The notes: generated by a model from the letters alone, not told the origin. Numbered from the stretch's first letter, positions 49,171 through 60,045 are shown. The stretch: 64,000 bases of DNA from Amyelois transitella (GCF_032362555.1 NC_083505.1:8113501-8177500), one strand, 5' to 3'. Numbers and translations: made by a program.

Positions 49171-49377
49171 CTCGGCAAGAGCTAGGGCTTCAAAGTTTCC
49201 AGCAAGGTGCATTGCTAATCCCTGGTCATGTGGTGGGACAGAAGGCGAAGAACGGTCGCGCGACTGTCGCCGGCGACTGCGAGGCGACCCGGCGCGACTG
49301 TCGCCGGGCGACACCAATGGCGAAGACGGGCCTCCAGGCACTGTAGGGTTCCCGCCGGCCACCGGGTAACTTAATAC
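49171..49377 (-). CDS. ZCCHC2/ZCCHC14-like protein, exon 3
   Basis: A 207-bp exon, phase 0 at both ends (69 codons, residues 276-344), with acceptor GTTTTTCCAG and donor GTTAGA. It encodes VLSYPVAGGNPTVPGGPSSP, a basic Ser/Arg tract (RAGSPRSRRRQSRDRSSPS) and LAMHLAGNFEALALAE. The Ser/Arg tract suggests phosphorylation or RNA contact, which is inference only. Confidence 0.85.
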
Positions 49378-49569
49378 CTGGAAAAACGACAATAATATTT
49401 GTTAATGCGAATTTTATCTATCTATTTATGAATATAAATTTTCATTTTCATTTTCATTTTTCAAAAAAAATGTGAAATTTCTGTAGAGAGTGCAACACGC
49501 AGAGAGACTCTTCATTAAAAAAGTGTTTACCATGAACAGCTAGACAATTTTTTTTCATTCGGTCGCTAA

Positions 49570-49831
49570 TCTTTACTAATATTATAAAGCTGAAGAGTTT
49601 GTTTGAACGCGCTAATCTCAGAAACTACTGGTTTTAGATTGAAAAATTATTTTTGTGTTGTATAGACTATTTATGGGGAAGGCTTTAGGCTATATAACAT
49701 CACTCTGCAACTATTAGGAGCGAAGAAATAATGGAAAATGTGAAAAAAACGGGGAAAATTATTCATCCTTGAGGGCTTCAATGATGCCCATAATAACTAT
49801 TCCACGTGGACGAAGTCGCGGGCACAGCTAG
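49570..49831 (+). mobile_element. Helitron-like element, family A
   Basis: It starts TCTTTACTAATATTATAAAG after a host A and ends GTCGCGGGCACAGCTAG before a host T. GTGGACGAAGTCGCG forms an imperfect 3' hairpin. It lies in intron 2 of the zinc-knuckle gene and ends 20 bp from the splice donor of exon 2. Confidence 0.8.
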
Positions 49832-49851
49832 TGCCTCAATATTATACTTGC

Positions 49852-50040
49852 CTCTAAAGGTTGTGGGACAATAATATTCCCTGCCCACGCATGTTGTCCC
49901 ATGTATTCTCCCATATTGTACTGAGGCATAGGCAGACCAGGTGGGGGATGTTGGACTTCCCCAAGCATGGGCACAACACCTCCCGCACCAGTTAACACTG
50001 GAGGGGAATGCAATTCAGGGACTGAATCTGTACTTGGAGG
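49852..50040 (-). CDS. ZCCHC2/ZCCHC14-like protein, exon 2
   Basis: A 189-bp exon (63 codons, residues 213-275) encoding PPSTDSVPELHSPPVLTGAG, then VQHPPPGLPMPQYNMGEYMG and IIVPQPLE. The acceptor is AACATTTCAG. The 3' boundary reads GAG then GCAAGT, a GC donor with otherwise perfect consensus. Using the nearby GTATAA instead would put exon 3 in a frame that meets TGA, so the GC donor (or a much weaker in-frame GTCCCA upstream) is required. Confidence 0.8.
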
Positions 50041-50815
50041 CTGAAATGTTACATAAAACCATCAATATCCTATTTTTAAAAACTATAAAGCAATATGATA
50101 TAGATGACAATTTGAACAACAACATGATGAAACAGAATGCCACAGTCCATGTGTGAGGCTTTCATATTAGAAGCGCAGTCAAATGAAAATGATGTCCAAA
50201 ATGTTTCCTCCTTACCCAACTTCATTTGTAAAAGGTGGTTCTTGATTCTATGAAACCTAAATTTTAATTGCGGCTTTTATATTATGACCTGAAGTAAATT
50301 TATGTATAAAGTTAATCAAAATTTTGATGATGGCAGTGACCATCAGTGTTAAAATTGATAAATATTGTTAAGAGCATCAATAATTTTCATATATTTTCTC
50401 AGTACTCCATTTCTTTTTGTAACACTTAATCTCTCAAATGAAATGAAATTAATTTGTTAATATGTATTGTCAAATAATATTATGTTGTGCAGTCACCCAC
50501 AATAGGTTACCTAGTATTATGAGTGTGGATAAAAAATAAAAAATGTATCCCAGCACCAAATTCTGGGGTCTGCTAGTTTAATTATTTTATCCTGGTTTTT
50601 GCATAGGTGTCTACTGTAAGTATAATAAAAAGTAATACACCTACATTGTTTTTTTTTTTTTGCTTAACTAATAAGATTGTGATTTGTATGTTCCAAATAT
50701 AAATAATCTTATAAGACTTTGTCACAAAGACTTAAAAAAAAATATGATTTCAAGACAGTGCAGAAGTTTTAAACTAATAGTGAACAACAATGAAAATAAT
50801 GAGAATGAAACTGAC
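50041..50815. other. Intron 1 of the zinc-knuckle gene
   Basis: A 775-bp AT-rich intron without recognised repeats. Confidence 0.7.
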
Positions 50816-51451
50816 CTGCACCCCAGGGGGTTTGACAAACATGATACCTGGCGGAGGCCCCAAGCCCGACAAGCTAGGTGGTGGGACAGACATATTGGGG
50901 GTGACACTAGGCTGGGTATGACATACACTCACTGGTACAACATTCATATGTTCAGGTTGCTCTTGAAATTGTATTCTCTGGTCTTCTAATTTCAATTTCT
51001 CTAATATTTCACCAAAATGTGACTTTTGATCAAAGGTGAAGGCTGGATGATGCAATGCCATTGTGTATAGAAGAAGAATTTCCTCCAAAAGATCGCCGTA
51101 AAGACCTTTCAAGAGACCACTGTGCTCCAAACTAACCATGGCGTTGTACAACGTTGTGGCGCACGCAAAATTACACGAGCGCAACAAAGACACATATAAA
51201 GCCATTTTTCGTCGCGTTCTAGGATCTGTGTTTGCACCTCCTATGTCAGCTGCCAGATCTGTGGGGTTGTTGGCTCTGAGTTCGGCACCACGCAACTCCT
51301 GAAAGTCCCGCTTACCGAGCTCCTCTAGGTATGTGCCAATAAAGCGCAATTCGAATGGTAAGCACATATTTAACAATGTACACATTGCGTCTATGCGTTT
51401 ATAGCTTTCCAATTCTTTAAACCATGATACCACGTCCTCTTTGCAAACCAT
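50816..51451 (-). CDS. ZCCHC2/ZCCHC14-like protein, exon 1 (conserved N-terminal domain)
   Basis: A 636-bp exon (212 codons) beginning with ATG at 51449-51451: MVCKEDVVSWFKELESYKRI. It continues MCTLLNMCLPFELRFIGTYL, EELGKRDFQELRGAELRANN and PTDL, the N-terminal domain shared with ZCCHC14 and ZCCHC2 (W/YRWF...LLDLC.PLELRF.G..LE.L.RKDY..LRD.E..AN). The exon ends FVKPPGVQ before the donor GTCAGT. The frame stays open upstream to about 51530 but offers no ATG, and human ZCCHC14 also starts just before this domain, so this Met is preferred. The full product is 517 aa. Molecular role in insects: not known to me. Confidence 0.88.
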
Positions 51452-52252
51452 TTCCAGAACACATTGAAATTTTATGTAAAGAATCAACCGGTCCCCTGCA
51501 GCCGTAGCGCTCCCGAAACTTATGATGTTTGGCACAAACGTTTTTTGTGAAATTTTATTAGTCGTAATCCAAAAATATTGGACTGTAACATTAGTGATTT
51601 TAGGCTTTTATCAATTTCCCAAGTACAAGTATTTGGTTAAGCAACTAAAGGCACAGGCAATGCTAGTATTTTTGTCTTGTTTTTAGTCTATGGTATTAGT
51701 ATAGCGAAGGAATAACCTTTATACAGCTTTAAATGTTTATTATATTTTCTCTGTTGAAAAACCTATATACATAGAACGGAAAAAGCACATAACTACATAT
51801 AATTTAACATGCGTAATTTTATTAGTTTTAAAATGAGTCCAAATCTGTTCGATGGTTATACTGTGAGTAGACGGTTTTGTCTAATTTTTTGATTATAAGT
51901 ACGTTCTGAATACATTATGATTTTTTATTTAAATGTAAATTTGGTGATTATTTACTTATTTTATTTTGCTATTATTAACAAACATAAAGTACCTATATAA
52001 CATATATATTTTATATTTATGAATTAGTCCATATAGCAAAGAATATGATAAAAATAAGTAATTTATCTAAATATTTTTTAATGAATGCCTACTAAGTTAA
52101 TGTTCGGAACGCATTCAGTTACTCTGCAATTTTTTGACAAGTGAAAAGTGACATTTCATCTTTTCATTAATTCCAATCTAATTTGGTTATTCCCAAGTTT
52201 GTTTGATTGTGTGTAATCTATTAACTAAAAACGGATCTTAGTTTTGGCTAAT
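51452..52252. promoter_or_regulatory. Shared upstream region between the zinc-knuckle gene and Rpn3
   Basis: The two genes start back to back, 801 bp apart, so this AT-rich stretch must hold both 5' UTRs and promoters. No TATA box in a convincing place or other known site is identified. No repeat was recognised. Confidence 0.6.
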
Positions 52253-53740
52253 ATGGCACCAGTAGATCAAGACGTTGAAATGAAAAGTGTTGAAAGTCCA
52301 GCTGCCGCCAGTGACATGGAAACAGGCGAGGTGAAGAAGGACGCCGATGTACTTAGTGTGCAGGATTTGAGGGAGCATGTTAGACAAATTGACAAAGCAG
52401 TGTCTTCCAAAGAACCCCGATTTGCAATGAGAGTGTTAAGATCTATTCCCAGTACACGAAGGAAACTAAACGGTAACGTGTTGCGAGCCATTATAAATCA
52501 ATTGTATCCATCAAACTCTGACAAAGAAGGTTTGCTCGCCTTTGTTGAAAGCCCCTTGCCTGGAGCTGTAGAGATCGAACCTCCACGTTCTAGAAGTGCT
52601 CCTAAGACGCCTGCTCCTGAAGTTGATGTTTATATTCATCTATTAGTGTTGCTACGTCTCCTAGACACTAACAAGCTAGAACAAGCATCTGAATGCTCCC
52701 AGCAATTGATGAACAAAGTCACCGCCCAAAACAGGAGGACATTAGATTTGATAGCAGCCAAGTGTTACTTTTATCACTCACGAGTATTTGAACTCACCAA
52801 CAAGTTAGATCTTATCAGGGGTTTGCTGCATGCTCGTTTGCGTACTTCTACACTTCGGAATGATTATGAAGGACAAGCAGTCCTAATCAACTGTCTATTA
52901 CGTAACTATTTACATTACTCTCTCTATGATCAAGCAGATAAATTAGTAAGCAAGTCTGTTTTTCCTGAAAATGCAAGTAACAATGAGTGGGCAAGATTTT
53001 TATATTACTTAGGCAGGATAAAGGCAGCTCGTTTGGAATACAGTGATGCCCACAAGCATTTAGTGCAGGCACTAAGGAAGGCACCTCAAACTGCTGCTGT
53101 TGGTTTCCGTCAGACTGTGCAAAAATTGGCCATTGTTGTGGAGTTACTGCTGGGAGATATTCCTGAGCGAGTTATATTCCGTCAAGCACCTTTAAGGAAA
53201 GCATTGGCTCCATATTTCCAACTTACTCAAGCTGTGAGATTGGGCAATTTGCAAAGGTTTGGTGAAGTACTGGAGTATTATGGCCCTCAGTTTCGCAATG
53301 ATCATACTTTTACTCTGATTCTTCGACTCAGACAAAATGTCATCAAAACAGCTATTCGTTCTATTGGCCTTTCTTACTCACGAATTTCACCAAAGGATAT
53401 TGCTAGAAAGCTTGGTTTAGATTCTGCTGAAGATGCAGAATTCATTGTGGCTAAAGCAATTAGAGATGGTGTTATTGAAGCAACTCTTGACCCTGAAAAG
53501 GGTTACATGAGTAACAAGGAGAGCTCTGACATTTACTGCACTCGTGAACCTCAGCTGGCATTCCATCAGCGTATATCTTTCTGTTTGGACCTTCATAATC
53601 AGAGTGTGAAAGCCATGAGATATCCACCTAAGTCATATGGCAAGGAACTGGAAAGTGCAGAAGAGCGCCGTGAGAGGGAACAGCAAGATTTGGAACTGGC
53701 GAAGGAAATGGCTGAAGAAGATGATGATGGGTTCCCATAA
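52253..53740 (+). CDS. Rpn3: 26S proteasome regulatory subunit Rpn3 (PSMD3)
   Basis: A 495-aa lid subunit of the 19S regulatory particle, which helps assemble and position the deubiquitinating lid on the proteasome. The ATG at 52253 ([15 protein letters not shown]) is chosen over an upstream TTG frame. An acidic N-terminus leads into helical repeats ([20 protein letters not shown]), a PCI domain (about residues 250-430; [38 protein letters not shown]) and the Rpn3 C-terminal segment ([20 protein letters not shown]) with an acidic DDDGFP tail. Length agrees with the family (about 490-530 aa). It is one uninterrupted exon. AATAAA is at 53807-53812. The fly gene was formerly called Dox-A2, a misnomer. 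Confidence 0.97.
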   Translation: MAPVDQDVEMKSVESPAAASDMETGEVKKDADVLSVQDLREHVRQIDKAVSSKEPRFAMRVLRSIPSTRRKLNGNVLRAIINQLYPSNSDKEGLLAFVESPLPGAVEIEPPRSRSAPKTPAPEVDVYIHLLVLLRLLDTNKLEQASECSQQLMNKVTAQNRRTLDLIAAKCYFYHSRVFELTNKLDLIRGLLHARLRTSTLRNDYEGQAVLINCLLRNYLHYSLYDQADKLVSKSVFPENASNNEWARFLYYLGRIKAARLEYSDAHKHLVQALRKAPQTAAVGFRQTVQKLAIVVELLLGDIPERVIFRQAPLRKALAPYFQLTQAVRLGNLQRFGEVLEYYGPQFRNDHTFTLILRLRQNVIKTAIRSIGLSYSRISPKDIARKLGLDSAEDAEFIVAKAIRDGVIEATLDPEKGYMSNKESSDIYCTREPQLAFHQRISFCLDLHNQSVKAMRYPPKSYGKELESAEERREREQQDLELAKEMAEEDDDGFP

Positions 53741-53806
53741 ACATTTAAATGCTTGTTTTAACTAGATTTTCGTGTATTACTATTTGAAAATACATTATAA
53801 TACTAA

Positions 53807-53812
53807 AATAAA
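53807..53812 (+). terminator. Rpn3: Rpn3 poly-A signal
   Basis: AATAAA, 67 bp past the Rpn3 stop codon, followed by a T-rich run. Confidence 0.75.
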
Positions 53813-53954
53813 TGTACTAATTGCAATATTTATTTTTTCTCTTCATTTATTAATAAGTAATTAATAATTCAAACGAACATAACACAGGACTGGTTAGTTC
53901 GGTGGTTAGTTGTAACTAGTCGAACCTATATTAAATAATAAAGGATAGGAGCAA

Positions 53955-54131
53955 TCCTACTAATATTATAAATGCGAAAGTTTGTGAGGATGTGATGTGA
54001 CGCAAAAACTACTGAACCGATTACGATGATAGTTGGTATGTAGGTAGCTGAAGACCCAGAATAACATATAGGCTTTTTATCCCGGAGTTCCCGCGGGATT
54101 GATTACGTACGAAGTCGCGGGCAGCCTCTAG
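53955..54131 (+). mobile_element. Non-autonomous Helitron-like element, family B
   Basis: It starts TCCTACTAATATTATAAATG after a host A, contains CTACTGAACCGATTACGATG and CCCGCGGGATTG, and ends GTCGCGGGCAGCCTCTAG before a host T. It matches 21594-21803. Confidence 0.8.
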
Positions 54132-54193
54132 TATTCAATAAATTAATATTATATACTTATACTAGCTTTCTCGAAAATGAAACATTTGCATAT

Positions 54194-54400
54194 GGCCTCT
54201 GTGGCGCTGCGGTAGTACGCTTTTCTGTGACACCGGAGGTCCAATAACCCACTTCAAAAAGGACGATATCGATTGAGGCAGTTCTCTTTTTTTACAAAAG
54301 TTATATGGGGATTCTGACGTCGACCAAGCACCGCTCGGTCACTCAGGGGCATATTATCCTACCAAATCCTCGTGCCTGAAAACAAATTATGAAATGTAAA
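54194..54400 (+). mobile_element. Degenerate tRNA-derived SINE
   Basis: The head GGCCTCTGTGGCGCTGCGGTAGTACGC aligns with the SINE at 3264. The B box is decayed. The body includes GACGTCGACCAAGCACCGCT and CTCGGTCACTCAGGGGC. The right edge is approximate. Confidence 0.65.
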
Positions 54401-54720
54401 TGTATCATTATATAAATAGGTTGAACAACTTTTGTTAAGAGTCTTTTCCAGAATTCAGATGATTTTGCTGGTATATACTTAATGATTCTGCATCAGGTGT
54501 TCCAGATCTTCGATCTTTAAACGCAAACAGAAAATGCTCATCAGGTTGAACAACTTTTGGTAAGATGTCTTTTCGATATTTCCTATAGTTTAGCTGAGTT
54601 GTTATGGTTCGCCATCAGCTGTTTTAGATTCAAAATAAATTATATCCTATATGTTGGCCAGGCATAAGAGCTATACAACAATAAAAAGTTTATTTCAAAT
54701 CCGTTCAGTAGTTGCTGAAT

Positions 54721-54974
54721 CTGAAGAGTTTGTTTGTGTGTGTGTTTGAACGCGCTAATCTCAGGAACTACTGGTCCGAATTGAAAAATTCTTTTTGCGT
54801 CGAATAGACCATTTATCGAGGAAGCCTTTAGGCTATTATAACATTACGCTGCAATAATATTGAGCAAAGAAATAATGGAAAATGTGAAAAAAACGGGCAG
54901 AATTATTCCAGCATCCTTGAGGGCTTTAATGATGCTCATAATAACTATTCCACGCCGACGAAGTCGCGGGCACA
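54721..54974 (+). mobile_element. Helitron-like element, family A, ends worn
   Basis: Matches 49570-49831 from CTGAAGAGTTTGTTTG to GACGAAGTCGCGGGCAC but has lost the exact TC start and the CTAG end. It lies about 190 bp before the DNAAF6 start codon. Confidence 0.75.
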
Positions 54975-55167
54975 TAATCGGGATATAATCTATCAACACC
55001 ACACTTACCTTTTTCGATTCTGCTGTACGATTTTGTGTATCTACTCGATTACAAAATAATTGGTAATACATTCTCTTTGAAGTTTCTATGGCAACAAAAT
55101 AAACGCGTCCGCTATTTGTTCGATTGGCTCCGGTAATATTAACATAAATAAAAATATTGACTTCAAT

Positions 55168-55264
55168 ATGGTAGAATTTACGCCTTGTGCTATTGAGAAA
55201 TTAGCAGAATTACTGCGACCCCCTGAACCGGAAGTGCTTCAAGGGGACGACTTAACTCCATCAG
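55168..55264 (+). CDS. DNAAF6: Dynein axonemal assembly factor 6 (PIH1D3), exon 1
   Basis: ATG at 55168 starts MVEFTPCAIEKLAELLRPPE and continues to DDLTPS, leaving one base at the donor GTATAG. An N-terminal helix with ALE.LSKLL-like spacing followed by an acidic stretch is also found in vertebrate PIH1D3. It joins AYDISSTRDK of exon 2 in frame. Confidence 0.85.
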
Positions 55265-55587
55265 GTATAGTACATATTCTCCAAAGTACTCTGGTCACAT
55301 CTTTAGCAATCATGTTCAGTAGGTATGTTTAACCTGAATTTATTGAAACTAATATCTCTTTCATCTTTATGGTAACTTTATGGTATCAATTTAGTATAAT
55401 TATATGAGTTTAGTGTTTAAAAGACTCCCGTTTGAAATCTGCATTAGCTGTTGCACTAAGTGTAAGGAAGTAACTAAATGGGGGGTGAAAGTTGGTATGA
55501 AAATCAATAATGCTACCATTGCGAAGGGCAGGGCAGGTCGCTAGTAATTCATATATCTAATAACCTTAATTTCTTTTGCAAAATTAG
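55265..55587. other. DNAAF6 intron 1 with a Helitron-like 3' end
   Basis: A 323-bp intron. GGGCAGGGCAGGTCGCTAG ends at 55544 before a host T, the same style of end as at 35439 (reverse). It stops 43 bp before the exon 2 acceptor. Its left boundary is not clear. Confidence 0.6.
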
Positions 55588-55790
55588 CTTACGATATATC
55601 GTCGACAAGGGACAAAATTCCGTTGTCTGATGTAAATAAAACCCCTAAAAACATAGAGGAGTTTGAGGAGCAGGAGGCTGCCGAAGCCGAAGCTTTGGGT
55701 CAAGTAGGTGCTGGTCTTAGTGGGCGGAAGGTTCCGGAGTATACTATGAATTATCAACAGGCGGTTACAGCGGAAGACGTTTTCCTCCAG
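55588..55790 (+). CDS. DNAAF6: Dynein axonemal assembly factor 6 (PIH1D3), exon 2
   Basis: A 203-bp exon with acceptor GCAAAATTAG and donor GTAAGG. It encodes AYDISSTRDKIPLSDVNKTP, an acidic Glu/Ala-rich part (FEEQEAAEAEALGQVG) and KVPEYTMNYQQAVTAEDVFL. The last stretch corresponds to the conserved REIPEYEI...Q.VGTEDIFL motif of PIH1D3. Confidence 0.9.
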
Positions 55791-55911
55791 GTAAGGGTGC
55801 TTGATATCAGCCTTACTTAAGTACTTATTTCTTACCTAGTAACTGTATGGCTTAGAAAGAACACCTAGATTTTGTTTGTTGACAAACAACTTCTTTAAAG
55901 AAATACATAAA

Positions 55912-55975
55912 ATAATTACACCTCTTACGTGTTAGACAGAGCCGACAGCCTTGAAAAAACAAGGCCATGTTCATC
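55912..55975 (-). repeat. Fragment of the ATGT-tailed repeat in DNAAF6 intron 2
   Basis: ATAATTACACCTCTTACGTG, TTAGACAGAGCCGACAGCCT and AAGGCCATGTTCA are the reverse complement of the family end (CCTTTCAG...GGCTCTGTCTACC). Confidence 0.55.
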
Positions 55976-56018
55976 TGTTCCAAAAATATTGTACTTACTT
56001 ATATTATACTTATTTCAG

Positions 56019-56276
56019 ATTGGTCCAAAGACCCCTGGGTCTGCAAGTTGTGAGAATCTCATAGTGCGCATCAAAATGCCGGGTGATAAAAAAGAAAATG
56101 TGGACCTGTCTGTGGACACTGCAAGTGTCTCTGTGGACTCTTCACAGTATTGTCTGAAGCTGCCGCTTCCACATGCTATAAATCCTGATCATTCTAAAGC
56201 CAATTGGGACGCAACGGAAGAAACATTAGTGCTAACTTTGAAGCTAGATAGAGAGTTTGATTTTGTTAATTTTTAA
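56019..56276 (+). CDS. DNAAF6: Dynein axonemal assembly factor 6 (PIH1D3), exon 3
   Basis: The last exon (86 codons with stop TAA at 56274-56276) has acceptor TTATTTCAG. It encodes IGPKTPGSASCENLIVRIKM, VDLSVDTASVSVDSSQYCLK, LPLPHAINPDHSKANWDATE and ETLVLTLKLDREFDFVNF, a CS-like beta-sandwich with the typical R/KRE.D..NF end. The product totals 185 aa; human PIH1D3 is a little over 200. The family works with HSP90 and R2TP-like complexes to preassemble axonemal dynein arms in the cytoplasm. In insects that implies sperm flagella and chordotonal cilia. Confidence 0.93.
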   Translation: MGPKTPGSASCENLIVRIKMPGDKKENVDLSVDTASVSVDSSQYCLKLPLPHAINPDHSKANWDATEETLVLTLKLDREFDFVNF

Positions 56277-56475
56277 ATACGAATATACGAGTAGGTACAA
56301 TTTTATTTCTTTCAATTGTTTTGTTTTACAAAGGACTTTATTCATTCATAGGTAACATCGTAGATCTGGCTTTGCTAAAGAACAATAGGTAGCTATGAAA
56401 GTTATCGGAAGTTCGTGTCTTTTGTATGTATGTACGTCGATAAATATTGGTTTAATACATTGAAAAGGTTTTTTT

Positions 56476-56645
56476 ATGTTCAGAAGAGCAAGCAGCCAGG
56501 ACTGCTGGCTAAATAGCCCTATCTATATACGAATCTGCAAATATAAGAGAACCGACTTAAACAAATGTCTTGCTGCAGAGAGGAAGGGTAACCTACTCTG
56601 TTGCAAACCACATGGCCTTTTGCAAGCCAATGGTGAATTATGAGG
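56476..56645 (+). pseudogene. Possible relic of a takeout/JHBP-type exon
   Basis: A 57-codon Cys-rich open frame contains IYIRICKYKRTDLNKCLAA. This fits the N-terminal cysteine motif of takeout/juvenile-hormone-binding-like proteins (P.YI..CK...D.LN.CL). It sits between an acceptor-like TTTTTTTATGTTCAG and a donor-like GAG GTAATT, but the frame stops just before that donor and I find no partner exons. It may be a relic or a chance match. Confidence 0.25.
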
Positions 56646-59600
56646 TAATTTTATTTCTGTGAGTTGTATCTTAACTTATGTTGTTTGTTGTTGTAGATGA
56701 CTCTTAACTATAAATTTCATAGGAATCTCCTAATCTGCTATTAAAATCGGTACCTACTAGTACGTAGGTACTGTAACGTGCTTTTATACCTAGGTATAGT
56801 ACGTCCAGAATACTTAGTTCAGGTGAACGAGCAGCGCCGGTGGAGGCGATTTCTTGCTGTTTTGAAAAATTCTTCTGTAGCAAGACCAACCGGGAGATAG
56901 TGGTTTCCTTCTGCGAAACGTCATCTCTCAGAAGAAAACTGACGTGAGGGCGTGGGAGAAAGAAAACCGGACTCATGCAACCAGGTGGTATGACAAGTCC
57001 GCAATACCAGGATGGAAAGGACAGCCAGAAAGCGACTGAGGAAACGTTTATGTACGACATAAACATTTCCCTCCCAATAAAAAGATATTGTACGTACCTA
57101 CTCTAAATATGGTGCGTAGTGTGCGTATATTTTTCTCCGTGACCTGCCGTACCTATCAATGTCAATTTTAATTGGAGTATTTAAGCGTGAGAGAAACAAT
57201 CTATGAAGATTGATACAGACCGTGAATTATGAAATTGTGTAACTTATAATAATTATCTAATATTAATTCGTTAGTAAGCTGTACTATACGTCCGTTAATG
57301 TATCTATATTAATAACCATGAAATATTGATTACAAGCGGCCATGTAAGAATTTTCATGATCGGTTTATCTCTTTATATAATTTTTAACCCTTCACAAAAA
57401 GCACATTTAACATAGAAAAATAAGGCATAGAAACCGGTAGTACTTAACCTATATTATTTAATAAACAATTTGTGTCATCAAAGTAAAAACACTAATCAAC
57501 TGGTTTGCAAAACAGAAAGCTAAAAAGATAAACATAAAACACTAGCGATAAAAAACATAAAGCTATAAAATAAAATAATAAAAAATAACCTATATTATTA
57601 TTCAGATTTTAGCTTTTATTTCTCATATATTAGGTAGATGATTAGGTTGTTGATATAAATTAATGATTGCAGTTTATTACCTACCATGCTTTTCTTTCGG
57701 TATATGGCACATCTCGTAAAAGGTCAGAAGAATACCTACAAGAGTCATTATGGTATCAAATTATGATTGTGGCTCGAGTTTTGTTAGAGATCCGTTGTTA
57801 TATTCTACGAACGTTTGCATCAGTCATTATAATTTTTACTTACAGTAAGTACTTGATACCTACAGTCACACAGAGTCAGAAAATCAACAATAATTTAATT
57901 TGCAACTAATACATAACCGCGAATGAGTAAAAAAATTTTTCCTTTTTTTTCTAAAAAGCTTAGTTGTGAGCATACGTTATTCGTTGTAAGTATTATGCAT
58001 TAGACAAATGTGGCAACTGCCAAGCATATATATTGTTGTTATTTTACATAATTTTAATGTCGTTTAGTATACTTTTTTAAAGAGCAGCAGCAGACATACT
58101 AAATATTTATAAACTGCAAAAAAAAACGTAAGATTCTCTAAAAAAAAAGTAGGTGAATGTAATAGTATAAATGTCTGTGAAACAATTATAAGTTGGTGGA
58201 CCCAGCGCACCTACCAAGAGCCAACGTATGATCATCAGACCCACCACCGTACGCCTCATCTCGATATAAAATAAGTACCTACAAGTCTTAAATTTATATA
58301 ACAGAAGATCTAAAATCTAATGTGCCTGAGAAAGAGATCTTGCTCGGTGGTTCAATGGTAAAATGCGCGGTTTCAAAATCTATCGCAAACTCGTATCAAT
58401 TACTCTTTCTTAGTTTGATTGCTAATTGATGCTCTGAAAAGTGAAATCATTGCGAGGAAACCTAAGGCTTGTGGATGTATACCTAACCATAATCCAATTT
58501 GGGTTGGGTTGCCCTGTAAAGATTGACCACAAGCGTAGCTCTGTATTAACACGGAGTTCTTAAACCTTGTACCTACCTGAATTATAGCGGGAATCATACG
58601 GAACGCCAAATGTTTTGAGATCACAACTAACCTTAGAATCAATTTTTTATGTATATAAATGGTATTTACCAAGGATCAATTTACTCCGAATGGCACTGCG
58701 CGGCCAGTTGCCGTAATTATTGCGAACTCGACACTCGGGAGATGAAGTCGTGATCAAATTTATAATCCTATTATTTTTTATTTTCGAGAACGAATGACGA
58801 TGCCTTCAACATAAAACGTTAAATTTAACGTAAACAACGAGTGTTTTTGTAGTTTGAGAAAATTATTGCAACTTTCGGGTAAGTATTTTCATTCTTATCT
58901 AAAAAAGGGTACCTAAACTTTTTATTTTATTATTACCTCAATAAAAAGTGCATTTATTATTATTACCTAAATAAAATGCCCTTTTAAGGTACGATGTTGA
59001 ACGTAGGTACCATGTTTGCCTCCTTAAAATCAATTATACTTACCTAATATTAAATGTATAAGTGTAACTATAACACTAACTATACCTACTGAAACAATTT
59101 TTAATTAGGTAGGTATATGAAATTCGATACAAATGTAGATAGACTTACAAAAAATCAAATCTTACGCTTTATTGTAACAAAAGTATCTAGGTACCTAATA
59201 CTGAAAAAGTGAAATGAATTATGAAAAACCCTTACTGTGGCCAATAGTCCAACTGAACAAAGTTTTTTGTTTGCTGAGGGGGTATCTTCCAATATGAACA
59301 CACAAACTTACGATCAGTTTTTCTTAATTAAGTTTTATTTTTTTATAAAGTAAGTTGGTAGATAAGCGTACAAGTAGATTTACAACAGACGCCTTTATTT
59401 CTAGGTTTTCAATCTTGTACTTAACATTTATTGCAAAACCTAAGTGCTGTTTCGGGTCCCCATTATCTTTAAATTACAAATAGCATAAACTTCGCAAACA
59501 GTGTAATATTTGTGCTACATCTGCATACTTACATTCTATAACACATCTTTGTACCTCTTACGGGGAAGACAAAGCCACGTTAATAATTGAATAGATTCGA

Positions 59601-59924
59601 AATTACTAGTGCTGGTTAAAACCTATTGATTTGTTCAATATCTAACTAAATGTTACAATAAATATCTAAGGTTAGGTATTTTCGTTTCAGCACTGCATTT
59701 TAAATAGCTCACATGATTATTAGTTACGGTTCTGGACAATATTATTTACCAAAGCAATCACTACTCAGCCATTACAACGTGAATGTTTTAATTTAGTCAT
59801 AGTCATGCTTAATAATATTCAAATAACGTGACTTGCATAAGTTCAATGAAAAGAGACTAGCAGGAAAACACTCTCTTCTTCTTTTTCACTAAGCTTCGTG
59901 ACTCGATTTCCATCCAAGACGACT
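56646..59924. other. Intergenic DNA, no supported gene
   Basis: AT-rich DNA. The palindromic word GTACCTAC...GTAGGTAC occurs near 56750-56770. Around 58330-58560 there is a possible old SINE: CGGTGGTTCAATGGTAAAAT as a worn A-box head and CCCTGTAAAGATTG, shared with 11330. The - strand open frame at 56704-57066 has no domain I recognise. Confidence 0.45.
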
Positions 59925-60045
59925 GATGAGCTGACAACCTGTCACTAATTAAATCTGATCATTAAGCTCTATCATTAAGCCAAACAGTCGTTGGCTCTGT
60001 CTACCTCACAACGTGTATATATATGTACCTGACTGACGTGATTAT
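59925..60045 (+). repeat. Degenerate copy of the ATGT-tailed repeat
   Basis: It shares CTGACAACCTGTCACTAATT, TATCATTAAGCCAAACAG and TTGGCTCTGTCTACCTCA, with a GTGATTATATATATGTAC end that leads into the AT microsatellite. Confidence 0.65.

Noticed and set aside
49840-49851. GTATAA as donor of zinc-knuckle exon 2
   Set aside because: It gives phase 1 and runs exon 3 into an in-frame TGA; the GC donor keeps the frame.
51452-51535. GTG start and 28 extra residues for the zinc-knuckle protein
   Set aside because: No ATG is present, and the vertebrate relatives also begin just before the conserved WF domain. An upstream spliced exon cannot be fully excluded.
52244-52252. TTG start for Rpn3, three codons upstream
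   Set aside because: The ATG at 52253 starts the conserved protein; animal genes rarely start at TTG.
56704-57066. 120-aa - strand open frame
   Set aside because: No domain, signal peptide or splice partner is recognised, and the opposite strand shows nothing better.
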